Shown: positions 33,181 through 39,729 of the stretch, piece by piece | How the letters are laid out: every line of letters begins with the position of its first letter | How positions within the stretch are numbered: position 1 is the stretch's first letter | NCBI GenBank assembly: GCA_013286385.1 | Contig: JABDFU010000001.1 | Location: 1-39,729 of the forward strand | DNA: 39,729 nucleotides | DNA from: Bacteroidota bacterium | Lineage (GTDB): Bacteria > Bacteroidota > Bacteroidia > JABDFU01 | Reading direction: 5' to 3' | Notes under the pieces: model-generated | The model's input: the letters and a program-made list of their open reading frames with translations, nothing else | What the model was told of the DNA's origin: nothing | The model's database searches: none | Position numbers and translations under genes: made by a program

Positions 33181-34056
33181 ATGAGAAACTATTTATCGGG
33201 AATAAAAGCAAAAATCCGTTTTTATTCCAATGTTTTGAAGTTTAATTTTCCCAATCTTCTGAGGCTTTCGGTTAAGATGAGTCCTGCTGCAGAAAATTGT
33301 CTGGATGAATTCAGGAAAAACGGATTTGTTAAGTTCAATCATGCTTTTCCTGAATTGGCTGATTATATTGACAAGAACTATTTTATTAAATACGAGAAAA
33401 ATGAAATTGATCCTGAATTATTCAGAACTAAAATGCTGATTGACTTGAATAAGACAGATGGTGATAAATACAAAGCTCCGGGCCTGGTGACAAGTTTGTA
33501 TGTATCCTACAAAGATCCTATGTTTGAACTGCTTTTGTGTGACAAAGACCTTTGTTCCCTGTTGTATAATTATTTCAGACGTCAGCCTTTTTACCGAAAT
33601 TCCCTTCAACTGACCAAAGATCAGTTTTCAGAAAGCATTGAAAACAGAATATCATCCAGATACCATTTAGATGGAGGATTTCACCAGCTTACTATGATTA
33701 TGTATATCAATGATACCACGGAAAATGATTCACATACAAAATACGCCACCGGATCCCATAAAAAATACCGGTTTAAAGCTGTTATGGACCGAAGTAGTAT
33801 TTCAGATAAATGGGTGGAGGAAAACTTCCCAATCAATAAAATTTTCGGAAAAAAGGGAGAAGTATTTCTTTTTGATGCAGGTAATGGATTTCATAAAATA
33901 TCAGAGCAACCCAATTCTACCCGTAAGTTGTTTTTTATTAACATAACCTGTGGCTCTCACATTCAGCCTTCTTCTGTGGATAAATTTGGAGATATACCTT
34001 ATTTGAGCAAGCAGTATTCTTATATACAGAATATGTTTAAGAAAGTTTGTCTATAA
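33181..34056 (+). CDS. Second PhyH-type Fe(II)/2-oxoglutarate dioxygenase
   Basis: The protein is 291 residues. The facial triad is His162 and Asp164 in RYHLDGGFHQ and His238 in GNGFHKI, with an Arg about ten residues later (NSTRKLFF) as the 2-oxoglutarate ligand. The TMIMYINDTTENDSHTKYATGSHKK stretch is the typical PhyH core between them. The N-terminal 30 residues are basic. The ATG at 33181 is used; an in-frame TTG at 33169 abuts the previous stop. It is unlike the dioxygenase at 11452-12477 outside the motifs. It probably hydroxylates a sugar or acyl substituent of the glycan. Confidence 0.8.
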   Translation: MRNYLSGIKAKIRFYSNVLKFNFPNLLRLSVKMSPAAENCLDEFRKNGFVKFNHAFPELADYIDKNYFIKYEKNEIDPELFRTKMLIDLNKTDGDKYKAPGLVTSLYVSYKDPMFELLLCDKDLCSLLYNYFRRQPFYRNSLQLTKDQFSESIENRISSRYHLDGGFHQLTMIMYINDTTENDSHTKYATGSHKKYRFKAVMDRSSISDKWVEENFPINKIFGKKGEVFLFDAGNGFHKISEQPNSTRKLFFINITCGSHIQPSSVDKFGDIPYLSKQYSYIQNMFKKVCL

Positions 34057-34071
34057 GTTGATTACAACACG

Positions 34072-34785
34072 ATGAAGGAAAAGTTGAAGCGTTTTTTAGG
34101 AGTAGGTCGTTTTCAGAATGCTCAGGTCAAGACCGGGTCCAACATTCTGGCAAACTGTCCTGGTTGCAGCATTGAATTTCCTGAATTGATTAGTGCCGCT
34201 TCGAAATTGTATTCGAGTACCCTAACCGGAAAAGTTAAAATTTCAGAAGGTTCAAAATTGTATTCTGTTTTGATAGACGGGAATGTTTCCATTGGCTCGT
34301 ATTCTATTATTAATGGCCCTACTACGGAAATTCATGCAAGGGTAAATCGGATTTCGATTGGAAATTATTGTTCGATCGCAAAGGGAGTGCTGTTGCAGGA
34401 ATATTTTCATGATCAGGAGCGTCTTACCACGTATTTTATTTTGCATCATGTTTTTAATGATGAATGGGGAAAGGAAATTACATCAAAGGGCTCTATTGAA
34501 ATTGGTCACGATGTTTGGATTGGTGCCAAGTCCATTGTTTTGTCAGGAGTAAAAATCGGTAATGGGGCAATTATTGCAGCCAATAGTCTGATCAATTCAG
34601 ATGTGCCTCCTTTTGCAATTGTGGGAGGAAGTCCGGCTAAAATAATCAAGTACCGGTTTACGGATGAGATCAGACAAAAATTGATCAAATTAAATTGGTG
34701 GGAATGGCCTTTGGAAAAGGTAAAAAGAAACAAACATTTGTTTGAATCAAGGTTAACGGATAAAGCGTTGGATTCCATAAAATAA
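34072..34785 (+). CDS. Hexapeptide-repeat acyltransferase, CatB-related
   Basis: The protein is 237 residues. It is a left-handed beta-helix enzyme: ISIGNYCSIAKGV, IEIGHDVWIGAKSIVLSGV, IGNGAIIAANSLI and FAIVGGSPAKIIKYRF. The IGHDVWIG, VGGSPAK and following helical tail with WWEWP are those of the xenobiotic (CatB)/VatD-related acetyltransferases common in O-antigen clusters. It most likely O-acetylates a sugar residue. It follows the dioxygenase by 15 bases, so a hydroxyl created by that enzyme is a conceivable, untested acceptor. Confidence 0.87.
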   Translation: MKEKLKRFLGVGRFQNAQVKTGSNILANCPGCSIEFPELISAASKLYSSTLTGKVKISEGSKLYSVLIDGNVSIGSYSIINGPTTEIHARVNRISIGNYCSIAKGVLLQEYFHDQERLTTYFILHHVFNDEWGKEITSKGSIEIGHDVWIGAKSIVLSGVKIGNGAIIAANSLINSDVPPFAIVGGSPAKIIKYRFTDEIRQKLIKLNWWEWPLEKVKRNKHLFESRLTDKALDSIK

Positions 34786-34795
34786 GATAGATACA

Positions 34796-35830
34796 TTGGC
34801 AACGTTAGTTAGTGTTGTAATTCCTACTTATAACAGGGCACAGTTGCTTAAAGAGACAATAGCCTCTGTTGTTAATCAATCATACAGGAATATTGAATGT
34901 CTGGTCATTGACGATTATTCAGCAGATAATACCAGGCAGGTAGTTGAGTCCTTTACTGGAAATGAGATACCTGTCCGGTATATAAGGAACCTAAGAAGAA
35001 AAGGAGCTCAGGGAGCCAGAAATTACGGTGTTGAAATGGCTTCGGGAGAATATGTTCAGTTTTTAGACTCGGATGATTTAATTCATGCAAAAAAGATTGA
35101 ACTTCAGGTGGAGGTTTTCGACAAGAATGAGCAAATTGACATGGTTTTTTGCCTGGATGAATATTTTAGCAATAGGATTGGGGATACTCATTTACTTTGG
35201 AATTTACCTAACGACAAAAGCTACATTGATCGGTTTTTATATGATGATGCAGTTTTTCATACCAGTTCTCCTCTTTGGAAAAAGCAATTTATCTTAAGAA
35301 ATAAAATTGTTTGGGATGAACGATTATCCTGCTGGCAGGATTGGGATTTCCACTTAAAGGCATTGATTTCAGGGGTTCGGCATTTATACATACCTTATGT
35401 CTTGAATTTTATAAGGGATCATACTGAGTTACGAAGTTTAAACATAAATATCCTGAGTAAACTCGAATCAAAACTCATTTCTGTTTTTACTATTGCTTTT
35501 GAACTTAAAAACAGAAATGAACTTACGGAGGAAAGAAAGCGTTATTTAACGACGTTTTTGTATAGTTTAACACTGGATATTTACTTCAATAGCAAGGTGC
35601 TATCCTCGCATTCTAAGAATGAGCTCTTTAAAAAAATAATAGGCGATTTAAAGGTAGTTTATGGCCCTTCTGGACGCTTAAGTGTCTTGTCATTTCTCAG
35701 AGGGCTTTTATTTTTCTCTAAATTTGAAATACGGATCTTTCGCAAAGTTTTTTCAGTTTTAATGAACGTTTCAAATTTCCCATCTCATACCTGGAAGTTG
35801 ATAAAGAGTATTGAATATCGATTGAACTAA
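34796..35830 (+). CDS. Family 2 glycosyltransferase
   Basis: This 344-residue GT-A enzyme has SVVIPTYNRAQLLKETIASV at the N-terminus, CLVIDDYSADNT, and the metal-binding FLDSDDLIH (about 82-90). CWQDWDFHLKAL gives the catalytic-base ED-like element. The C-terminal 110 residues are helical and basic. The start is TTG at 34796 with no in-frame ATG near it. It is one of two GT2 enzymes in this block that would build the repeat unit. Donor and acceptor are unknown. Confidence 0.87.
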   Translation: MATLVSVVIPTYNRAQLLKETIASVVNQSYRNIECLVIDDYSADNTRQVVESFTGNEIPVRYIRNLRRKGAQGARNYGVEMASGEYVQFLDSDDLIHAKKIELQVEVFDKNEQIDMVFCLDEYFSNRIGDTHLLWNLPNDKSYIDRFLYDDAVFHTSSPLWKKQFILRNKIVWDERLSCWQDWDFHLKALISGVRHLYIPYVLNFIRDHTELRSLNINILSKLESKLISVFTIAFELKNRNELTEERKRYLTTFLYSLTLDIYFNSKVLSSHSKNELFKKIIGDLKVVYGPSGRLSVLSFLRGLLFFSKFEIRIFRKVFSVLMNVSNFPSHTWKLIKSIEYRLN

Positions 35831-35850
35831 AAAATTATAACTATCAAAAA

Positions 35851-36795
35851 ATGGATTTACAGACAAAAATATTGGTTACCGGAGGAGCTGGGTTTGTTGC
35901 GAGTTCTCTTGCTGAAAAGCTTGCGGAGAACAGCAATTGCCATTTGGTTATTGTTGATAATTTATTAACCGGGAGTTTGGATAAAATTCCTATTTCGAAA
36001 CATGACAATATTAAATTTATTAAGTCAGATGTCAATGACAGCAATGATATTGCAGGAATTTTTCGCTCGCATAGTTTTGATTATGTCTTTCATTATGCCG
36101 CATTGGTTGGGGTTAAGCGGACCCTTGAAAACCCGGTAAAGGTGCTTAATGACATCAATGGAATTCGTAATATTCTTGAACTTTCAAAAAACACAAATGT
36201 TAAACGGGTGTATTATTCTTCTTCTTCAGAAGTTTACGGGGAACCCGTCGAATACCCTCAAAATGAGGAAACTACACCTTTGAATTCACGATTGCCCTAT
36301 GCGATCGTAAAAAACGTCGGCGAGGCATTTCTTAAATCTTATAAGAAAGAATTTGGTCTTGATTATACAATTTTTAGATTTTTTAACACTTTTGGCCCAA
36401 AACAGAGTAAGGATTTTGTTGTTTCACGCTTTATTGGTAAAGCATTAAGAAATGAAGATATTTCTATTTTTGGAGATGGAAATCAAACCCGTACATTTTG
36501 TTTTATCGATGATAATATAGAGGCTACCACCACTGCTTTTTTTCGAAATCAATTTGTGAACGATGTTGTGAATATTGGTGGTGAAATCGAATTGCCGATA
36601 ATTCAACTGGCCAGACTTATCATAACCCTTAGCGGAAGTAAATCGAAAATTATCCATCTTCCGGCTTTAGAAGAGGGGGATATGACCAGAAGGAGGCCAG
36701 ACATAACGAAAATGAAACAATTGCTGAATCGGCCAATGCGTCCAGTCGAGGATGGATTGAAATTTATTTTGGAAAATACTAAATATATCATCTGA
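35851..36795 (+). CDS. Extended SDR, NAD-dependent nucleotide-sugar epimerase/dehydratase/decarboxylase
   Basis: The protein is 314 residues. It has VTGGAGFVASSLAEKL (9-24), HYAALVGVKR, SSSSEVYGEP (123-132), catalytic Tyr150/Lys154 in LPYAIVK, FNTFGPKQSKDFVVSRF and RTFCFIDDN. The tail EGDMTRRRPDITKMK resembles UDP-glucuronate decarboxylases (UXS) and 4-epimerases. The loop is GGAGFVAS where most relatives have GGAGFIG/LGS. The exact reaction cannot be fixed from sequence; UDP-xylose/apiose-type chemistry or 4-epimerisation are the main options. Confidence 0.82.
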   Translation: MDLQTKILVTGGAGFVASSLAEKLAENSNCHLVIVDNLLTGSLDKIPISKHDNIKFIKSDVNDSNDIAGIFRSHSFDYVFHYAALVGVKRTLENPVKVLNDINGIRNILELSKNTNVKRVYYSSSSEVYGEPVEYPQNEETTPLNSRLPYAIVKNVGEAFLKSYKKEFGLDYTIFRFFNTFGPKQSKDFVVSRFIGKALRNEDISIFGDGNQTRTFCFIDDNIEATTTAFFRNQFVNDVVNIGGEIELPIIQLARLIITLSGSKSKIIHLPALEEGDMTRRRPDITKMKQLLNRPMRPVEDGLKFILENTKYII

Positions 36796-36878
36796 AGATT
36801 GAGTTTTTTATGGGTTTAATCAATGCCAGGTGCGGTTATTTATGCTCCTTTTTCTACCTTTAGGTATCTATTCGTCCC

Positions 36879-37841
36879 ATGAAAGTTTCGGTTACTATTC
36901 CGACCTATAATAGGTCTTATTTACTTCGAAAATGTTTGGATTCGCTTGTAATTCAGGATTATCCGCACGCTGATTTTGAAATAATCATTTCTGATAATAA
37001 TTCGACTGATGATACGGCAACGGTAGCAAACGAGTATATTGAAAAATTCAAAAATGATATTCACATATGTTATTTGATTGAGAAAAGGAGAGGCTTGGTT
37101 TATGTCCGGAATTCTCCGGTTAAAAAATCAAACGGCGAGATACTTTTTTTTGGTGACGATGATGGCGTTTACGATTCGAATTGGATCAGTTCAATAATCA
37201 GCGTTTACAAGAAGTTTCCTGATGTGAAAGCCGTTGGGTCAAAAATTGATATTCTTTGGGATAAGGAACCTCCGGCCTGGGTAAGAAATTATGAGCAATT
37301 CCTTGGGAAATTAAATTACGGAAATGAGGTAAGAGTTGGGAAAGGTATTTTTATCAATGGGGGAAGTTTCAGTATAAGAAAAGAAATACTTTTAGAATTA
37401 AATGGCTTTAATCCAGAGCAGGTTGGTGAAGATTATATCGGTGATGGGGAATCCGGATTGTGCAGGAAAATGCACAAAAAAGGTTATTTGCTTGGTTGGA
37501 CTCCGCAGTCGACTATGCATCATTTGCAATTTGTTGATAAAAATGCCACACTGAAGGACATGAAAAGAAGGTTTCGAAACAACGGTATTTGTGAAACATA
37601 TATTCTTTTTGTCAGTGAAAAGGGAGGAGTGCTTTCACTTGTTAAGCAGTTCCTGACGATTTTAAGCAGAATTCCTAAACTTGTATTAAAAAAAGGCAAG
37701 ACATTTATTACAGGAAATGAAAAGTACCGTTTGAATTTATCGTTTATGCTGGCCTTTAATTTTGCTCAACTGCCCTATATTTGTAAATTACTTCTGAATG
37801 CTGATTTTAGGAGTTACATTAGCAAATCAAACTGGTTCTGA
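36879..37841 (+). CDS. Family 2 glycosyltransferase
   Basis: This 320-residue GT-A enzyme has the N-terminus KVSVTIPTYNRSYLLRKCL, IIISDNNSTDDT, and metal site LFFGDDDGVYD (about 88-98). FINGGSFSIRKEILLELNGF is the acceptor loop, and VGEDYIGDGESGLCRKM contains the catalytic acid ED. A basic amphipathic C-terminus (LVLKKGKTF) suggests membrane association. It is preceded by an 83-base gap with only a near match (TACCTTTA) to the -7 consensus. Confidence 0.87.
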   Translation: MKVSVTIPTYNRSYLLRKCLDSLVIQDYPHADFEIIISDNNSTDDTATVANEYIEKFKNDIHICYLIEKRRGLVYVRNSPVKKSNGEILFFGDDDGVYDSNWISSIISVYKKFPDVKAVGSKIDILWDKEPPAWVRNYEQFLGKLNYGNEVRVGKGIFINGGSFSIRKEILLELNGFNPEQVGEDYIGDGESGLCRKMHKKGYLLGWTPQSTMHHLQFVDKNATLKDMKRRFRNNGICETYILFVSEKGGVLSLVKQFLTILSRIPKLVLKKGKTFITGNEKYRLNLSFMLAFNFAQLPYICKLLLNADFRSYISKSNWF

Positions 37842-37861
37842 TAATGTGAAAAACTAAAAGA

Positions 37862-38296
37862 ATGATAGAAGAGATTAAATGTAAGAATCAATTATTGGCG
37901 ATAATTATACCGGATAAGTTCAATGAACCCGGTATTCACTTCTTTACACCCAATGACCTTTCCCAGCAATTGGCCTACATGCACCATCCTGCAGGTAAAA
38001 AAATAGATCCACATGTTCATAATCCTGTGGCAAGAGAGGTTCAATATACCCAGGAGGTTTTATTTATAAAAAGGGGTAAAATCAGGGTGGATTTTTATGA
38101 TAATAACCAGGTTTACCTTAGCAGCAGAGTGTTGCAAGGGGGGGATGTAATTTTGTTGGCTACAGGAGGCCATGGCTTTGAAATGCTTGAAGAAACTGAA
38201 ATGATAGAAGTGAAGCAGGGACCTTATGCAGGTGATACAGATAAAACCAGATTCGCTGGTATAGAAACCTCGAAAGTCTCAATAATTAAAAACTAA
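37862..38296 (+). CDS. Cupin-domain protein of the polysaccharide locus
   Basis: The protein is 144 residues and forms a single beta-barrel cupin. Metal ligands His51 and His53 lie in IDPHVHN, Glu65 in QEVLFIKRGKI, and a late His in LATGGHGFEM. The QGPYAGDTDKTRF tail is seen in small cupins found in O-antigen and capsule clusters. It may be a sugar isomerase or a sensor; the reaction is unknown. It ends 1 base before the next gene, an aminotransferase, so the two may act on the same sugar. Confidence 0.75.
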   Translation: MIEEIKCKNQLLAIIIPDKFNEPGIHFFTPNDLSQQLAYMHHPAGKKIDPHVHNPVAREVQYTQEVLFIKRGKIRVDFYDNNQVYLSSRVLQGGDVILLATGGHGFEMLEETEMIEVKQGPYAGDTDKTRFAGIETSKVSIIKN

Positions 38297-38297
38297 G

Positions 38298-39422
38298 TTG
38301 GGATCAGCAGCCTTCATTCCTGTAAACGAGCCTCTTTTAGATGGCAACGAAAAGAAGTACCTGAACGAATGCATCGATACGGGCTGGATTTCTTCCGAAG
38401 GCCCTTTTATCAGCAAATTTGAGGAACAGTTTGCCGCAAGAGTGGGTAGAAAACATGCTGTTGCCGTATCAAACGGCTCGGTTGCCCTTGATCTTGCAGT
38501 TGCAGCTCTTGGCATAACCTCGGGAGACGAGGTGATTATGCCCTCGTTTACGATTATTTCCTGCGCGGCCGCTGTTGTAAGGTCTGGAGCCATACCTGTT
38601 CTGGTTGATTCTGATCCTCTTACCTGGAACATGGAAATTAGTCAGATTGAAAAGAGAGTTACTTCAAGGACAAAAGCGATAATGGTCGTTCATATTTACG
38701 GACTACCGGTGGATATGGATCCGTTGCTGGAAATAGCCCGTAAACACAAGTTGAAAGTGATTGAGGATGCTGCGGAAATGCACGGACAGACATACAAAGG
38801 AGAACCCTGCGGAAGTTTTGGCGACATCAGCACCTTCAGTTTTTATCCCAATAAACACATCACTACAGGAGAGGGTGGGATGGTTTTAACCAATGATAAG
38901 GCCATTGCCGATCATTGCCGCTCACTTCGCAACCTCTGTTTCAAACCAGAAAAGCGTTTTGTACACGATGAACTTGGTTTTAATTTCAGGATGACCAATT
39001 TACAGGCGGCGCTTGGTCTGGCTCAGTTGGAGCGGCTGGATGTGTTTATAGCCCGTAAAAGAGAAATGGGAAGGTTCTACTCTGAACGACTGGCTTCTTT
39101 GCGAGGAATCCAGCTACCTGTTCTTAAAACCGTTTATGCTGACAATATCTTTTGGGTTTACCCCATCGTTTTAATGGATGAAATCCCTTTTGATGCCGAA
39201 CAGGCAATGAAAAGTCTGGCCAGCCTCAGCATAGGCTCCAGGCCTTTTTTCTACCCTATGCACCTGCAACCTGTTTTTACCGGAAAGGGATGGTATAAAA
39301 ATGAATCGTATCCGGTGGCTGAAAAAATTGCGAACCGTGGATTTTATATTCCCAGCGGATTGGCCCTTACATCCGATCAGATGAGCAGAGTAGTGGAAGG
39401 ACTTAAAAAAGTGCTTAATTAG
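38298..39422 (+). CDS. DegT-family aminotransferase, GDP-perosamine synthase-like
   Basis: This 374-residue PLP enzyme has the aldimine Lys186 in FSFYPNKHITTGEGG, Asp157 in VIEDAAEMHG, and SNGSVALDLAVAALGI. The entry IPVNEPLLDGNEKKYLNECIDTGWISSEG and the DMDPLLEIARKH stretch are those of PerA/RfbE enzymes that aminate GDP-4-keto-6-deoxymannose. The start is TTG at 38298, since the first in-frame ATG lies over 100 residues in. It is the third DegT enzyme of the window, so up to three different amino sugars may be made. A GDP-mannose dehydratase would have to be elsewhere. Confidence 0.88.
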   Translation: MGSAAFIPVNEPLLDGNEKKYLNECIDTGWISSEGPFISKFEEQFAARVGRKHAVAVSNGSVALDLAVAALGITSGDEVIMPSFTIISCAAAVVRSGAIPVLVDSDPLTWNMEISQIEKRVTSRTKAIMVVHIYGLPVDMDPLLEIARKHKLKVIEDAAEMHGQTYKGEPCGSFGDISTFSFYPNKHITTGEGGMVLTNDKAIADHCRSLRNLCFKPEKRFVHDELGFNFRMTNLQAALGLAQLERLDVFIARKREMGRFYSERLASLRGIQLPVLKTVYADNIFWVYPIVLMDEIPFDAEQAMKSLASLSIGSRPFFYPMHLQPVFTGKGWYKNESYPVAEKIANRGFYIPSGLALTSDQMSRVVEGLKKVLN

Positions 39423-39435
39423 AGGCCGACAGCTT

Positions 39436-39729
39436 ATGAGTGTTTTTGGAAACTATTCAAACTACTACGACCTTCTCTACAAGGATAAAGATTATTCGGC
39501 TGAGGTTGATTATATTTTGGGCCTGATTAAGCGGTATCAGCCCTCCACTGCATCGATTTTAACTTTGGGTTGCGGCACGGGGAAACATGAAATAGAATTG
39601 GCCAATAAAGGACTTCAGGTGGAAGGAGTGGATCGGTCTGAAGAAATGATTCATATTGCAAATGAAAACCTGCAAAAATCGGGAATACCTCATACGATGC
39701 TGAATTTTAATCTTGGCGATGTCAGGTCA
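39436..39729 (+). CDS. SAM-dependent methyltransferase, 3' end cut by window edge
   Basis: The first 98 codons are present from the ATG at 39436 to the right edge, with no stop. The start MSVFGNYSNYYDLLYKDKDY, followed by motif I ILTLGCGTGKHEIELANKG and VEGVDRSEEMIHIA, is the classic class I methyltransferase N-terminus of the type found in sugar and polysaccharide loci. It starts 13 bases after the aminotransferase. The target could be a sugar hydroxyl or an amino group, such as N-methylation of the amino sugar made next door, but this cannot be decided without the rest. Confidence 0.85.
   Translation, partial: MSVFGNYSNYYDLLYKDKDYSAEVDYILGLIKRYQPSTASILTLGCGTGKHEIELANKGLQVEGVDRSEEMIHIANENLQKSGIPHTMLNFNLGDVRS

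Noticed and set aside
36855-36863. TACCTTTAG before the GT2 gene at 36879 as a promoter
   Set aside because: The last consensus base is wrong and no -33 element is visible, so it is not separable from chance in AT-rich sequence.

Overview
The window comes from a low-GC member of the Bacteroidota. Three things point there: several promoters match the Bacteroidota -7 element TAnnTTTG, there is a giant secreted Ser/Thr/Gly/Asn-rich protein with SprB-type and PKD modules, and there is a small exosortase of the bacteroidetal kind. No rRNA, tRNA, CRISPR array, transposase or integrase was seen, and no gap between genes exceeds about 120 bases.

Left part (1-5929, minus strand). The first 4.8 kb is one uninterrupted reading frame of more than 1,600 codons, running off the left edge. 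It encodes a secreted repeat protein with a signal peptide, degenerate beta-type repeats, a SprB-like repeat and a PKD domain. Upstream on the same strand lie a small membrane protein and an exosortase-family protein with the Cys/Arg/His triad, overlapping by 4 bases.

Export module (6013-11430, plus strand). Divergently transcribed from the exosortase are a Wzc-like tyrosine autokinase/chain-length protein with a striking Tyr-Gly tail, an ABC polysaccharide exporter (Wzm permease, and Wzt ATPase with a C-terminal cargo-binding-type domain), and an SGNH-fold hydrolase-like protein. A lone minus-strand Fe(II)/2-oxoglutarate dioxygenase (PhyH type) follows, with its own promoter.

Sugar and glycan assembly (12590 to the right edge, all plus strand, mostly overlapping or tightly spaced). 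The first block holds a GT-B-like transferase, a DPM1-like GT2, an NDP-sugar C-methyltransferase, a GDP-mannose-hydrolase-like Nudix protein, a GNAT acyltransferase, a DegT aminotransferase and a large membrane protein. It looks like a branched amino-sugar module plus lipid-linked sugar transfer.

The second block (20270-29632) carries every sugar-specific step of CMP-legionaminic acid synthesis by the GDP-sugar route: NeuB/LegI, a NeuD-type acetyltransferase, NeuC/LegG, the PtmE-type CBS-guanylyltransferase, NeuA/LegF, LegB and LegC. HisF and HisH paralogues and a PseA/WbpG-type N-acetyl sugar amidotransferase follow directly, which predicts an acetamidino (acetimidoyl) derivative of legionaminic acid. 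The HisF paralogue has Glu in place of the catalytic Asp130.

The last block has two Gfo/Idh/MocA oxidoreductases, a large GT-B-like protein, a second PhyH-type dioxygenase, a hexapeptide acyltransferase, two GT2 enzymes, an extended SDR, a cupin, a PerA-like aminotransferase and the start of a methyltransferase. The whole plus-strand region reads as an O-antigen/capsule locus for an acidic, amino- and methyl-decorated glycan exported by an ABC transporter. The priming transferase, the outer-membrane export channel, the GDP-mannose/UDP-sugar entry enzymes and the end of the giant surface protein would lie outside the window.
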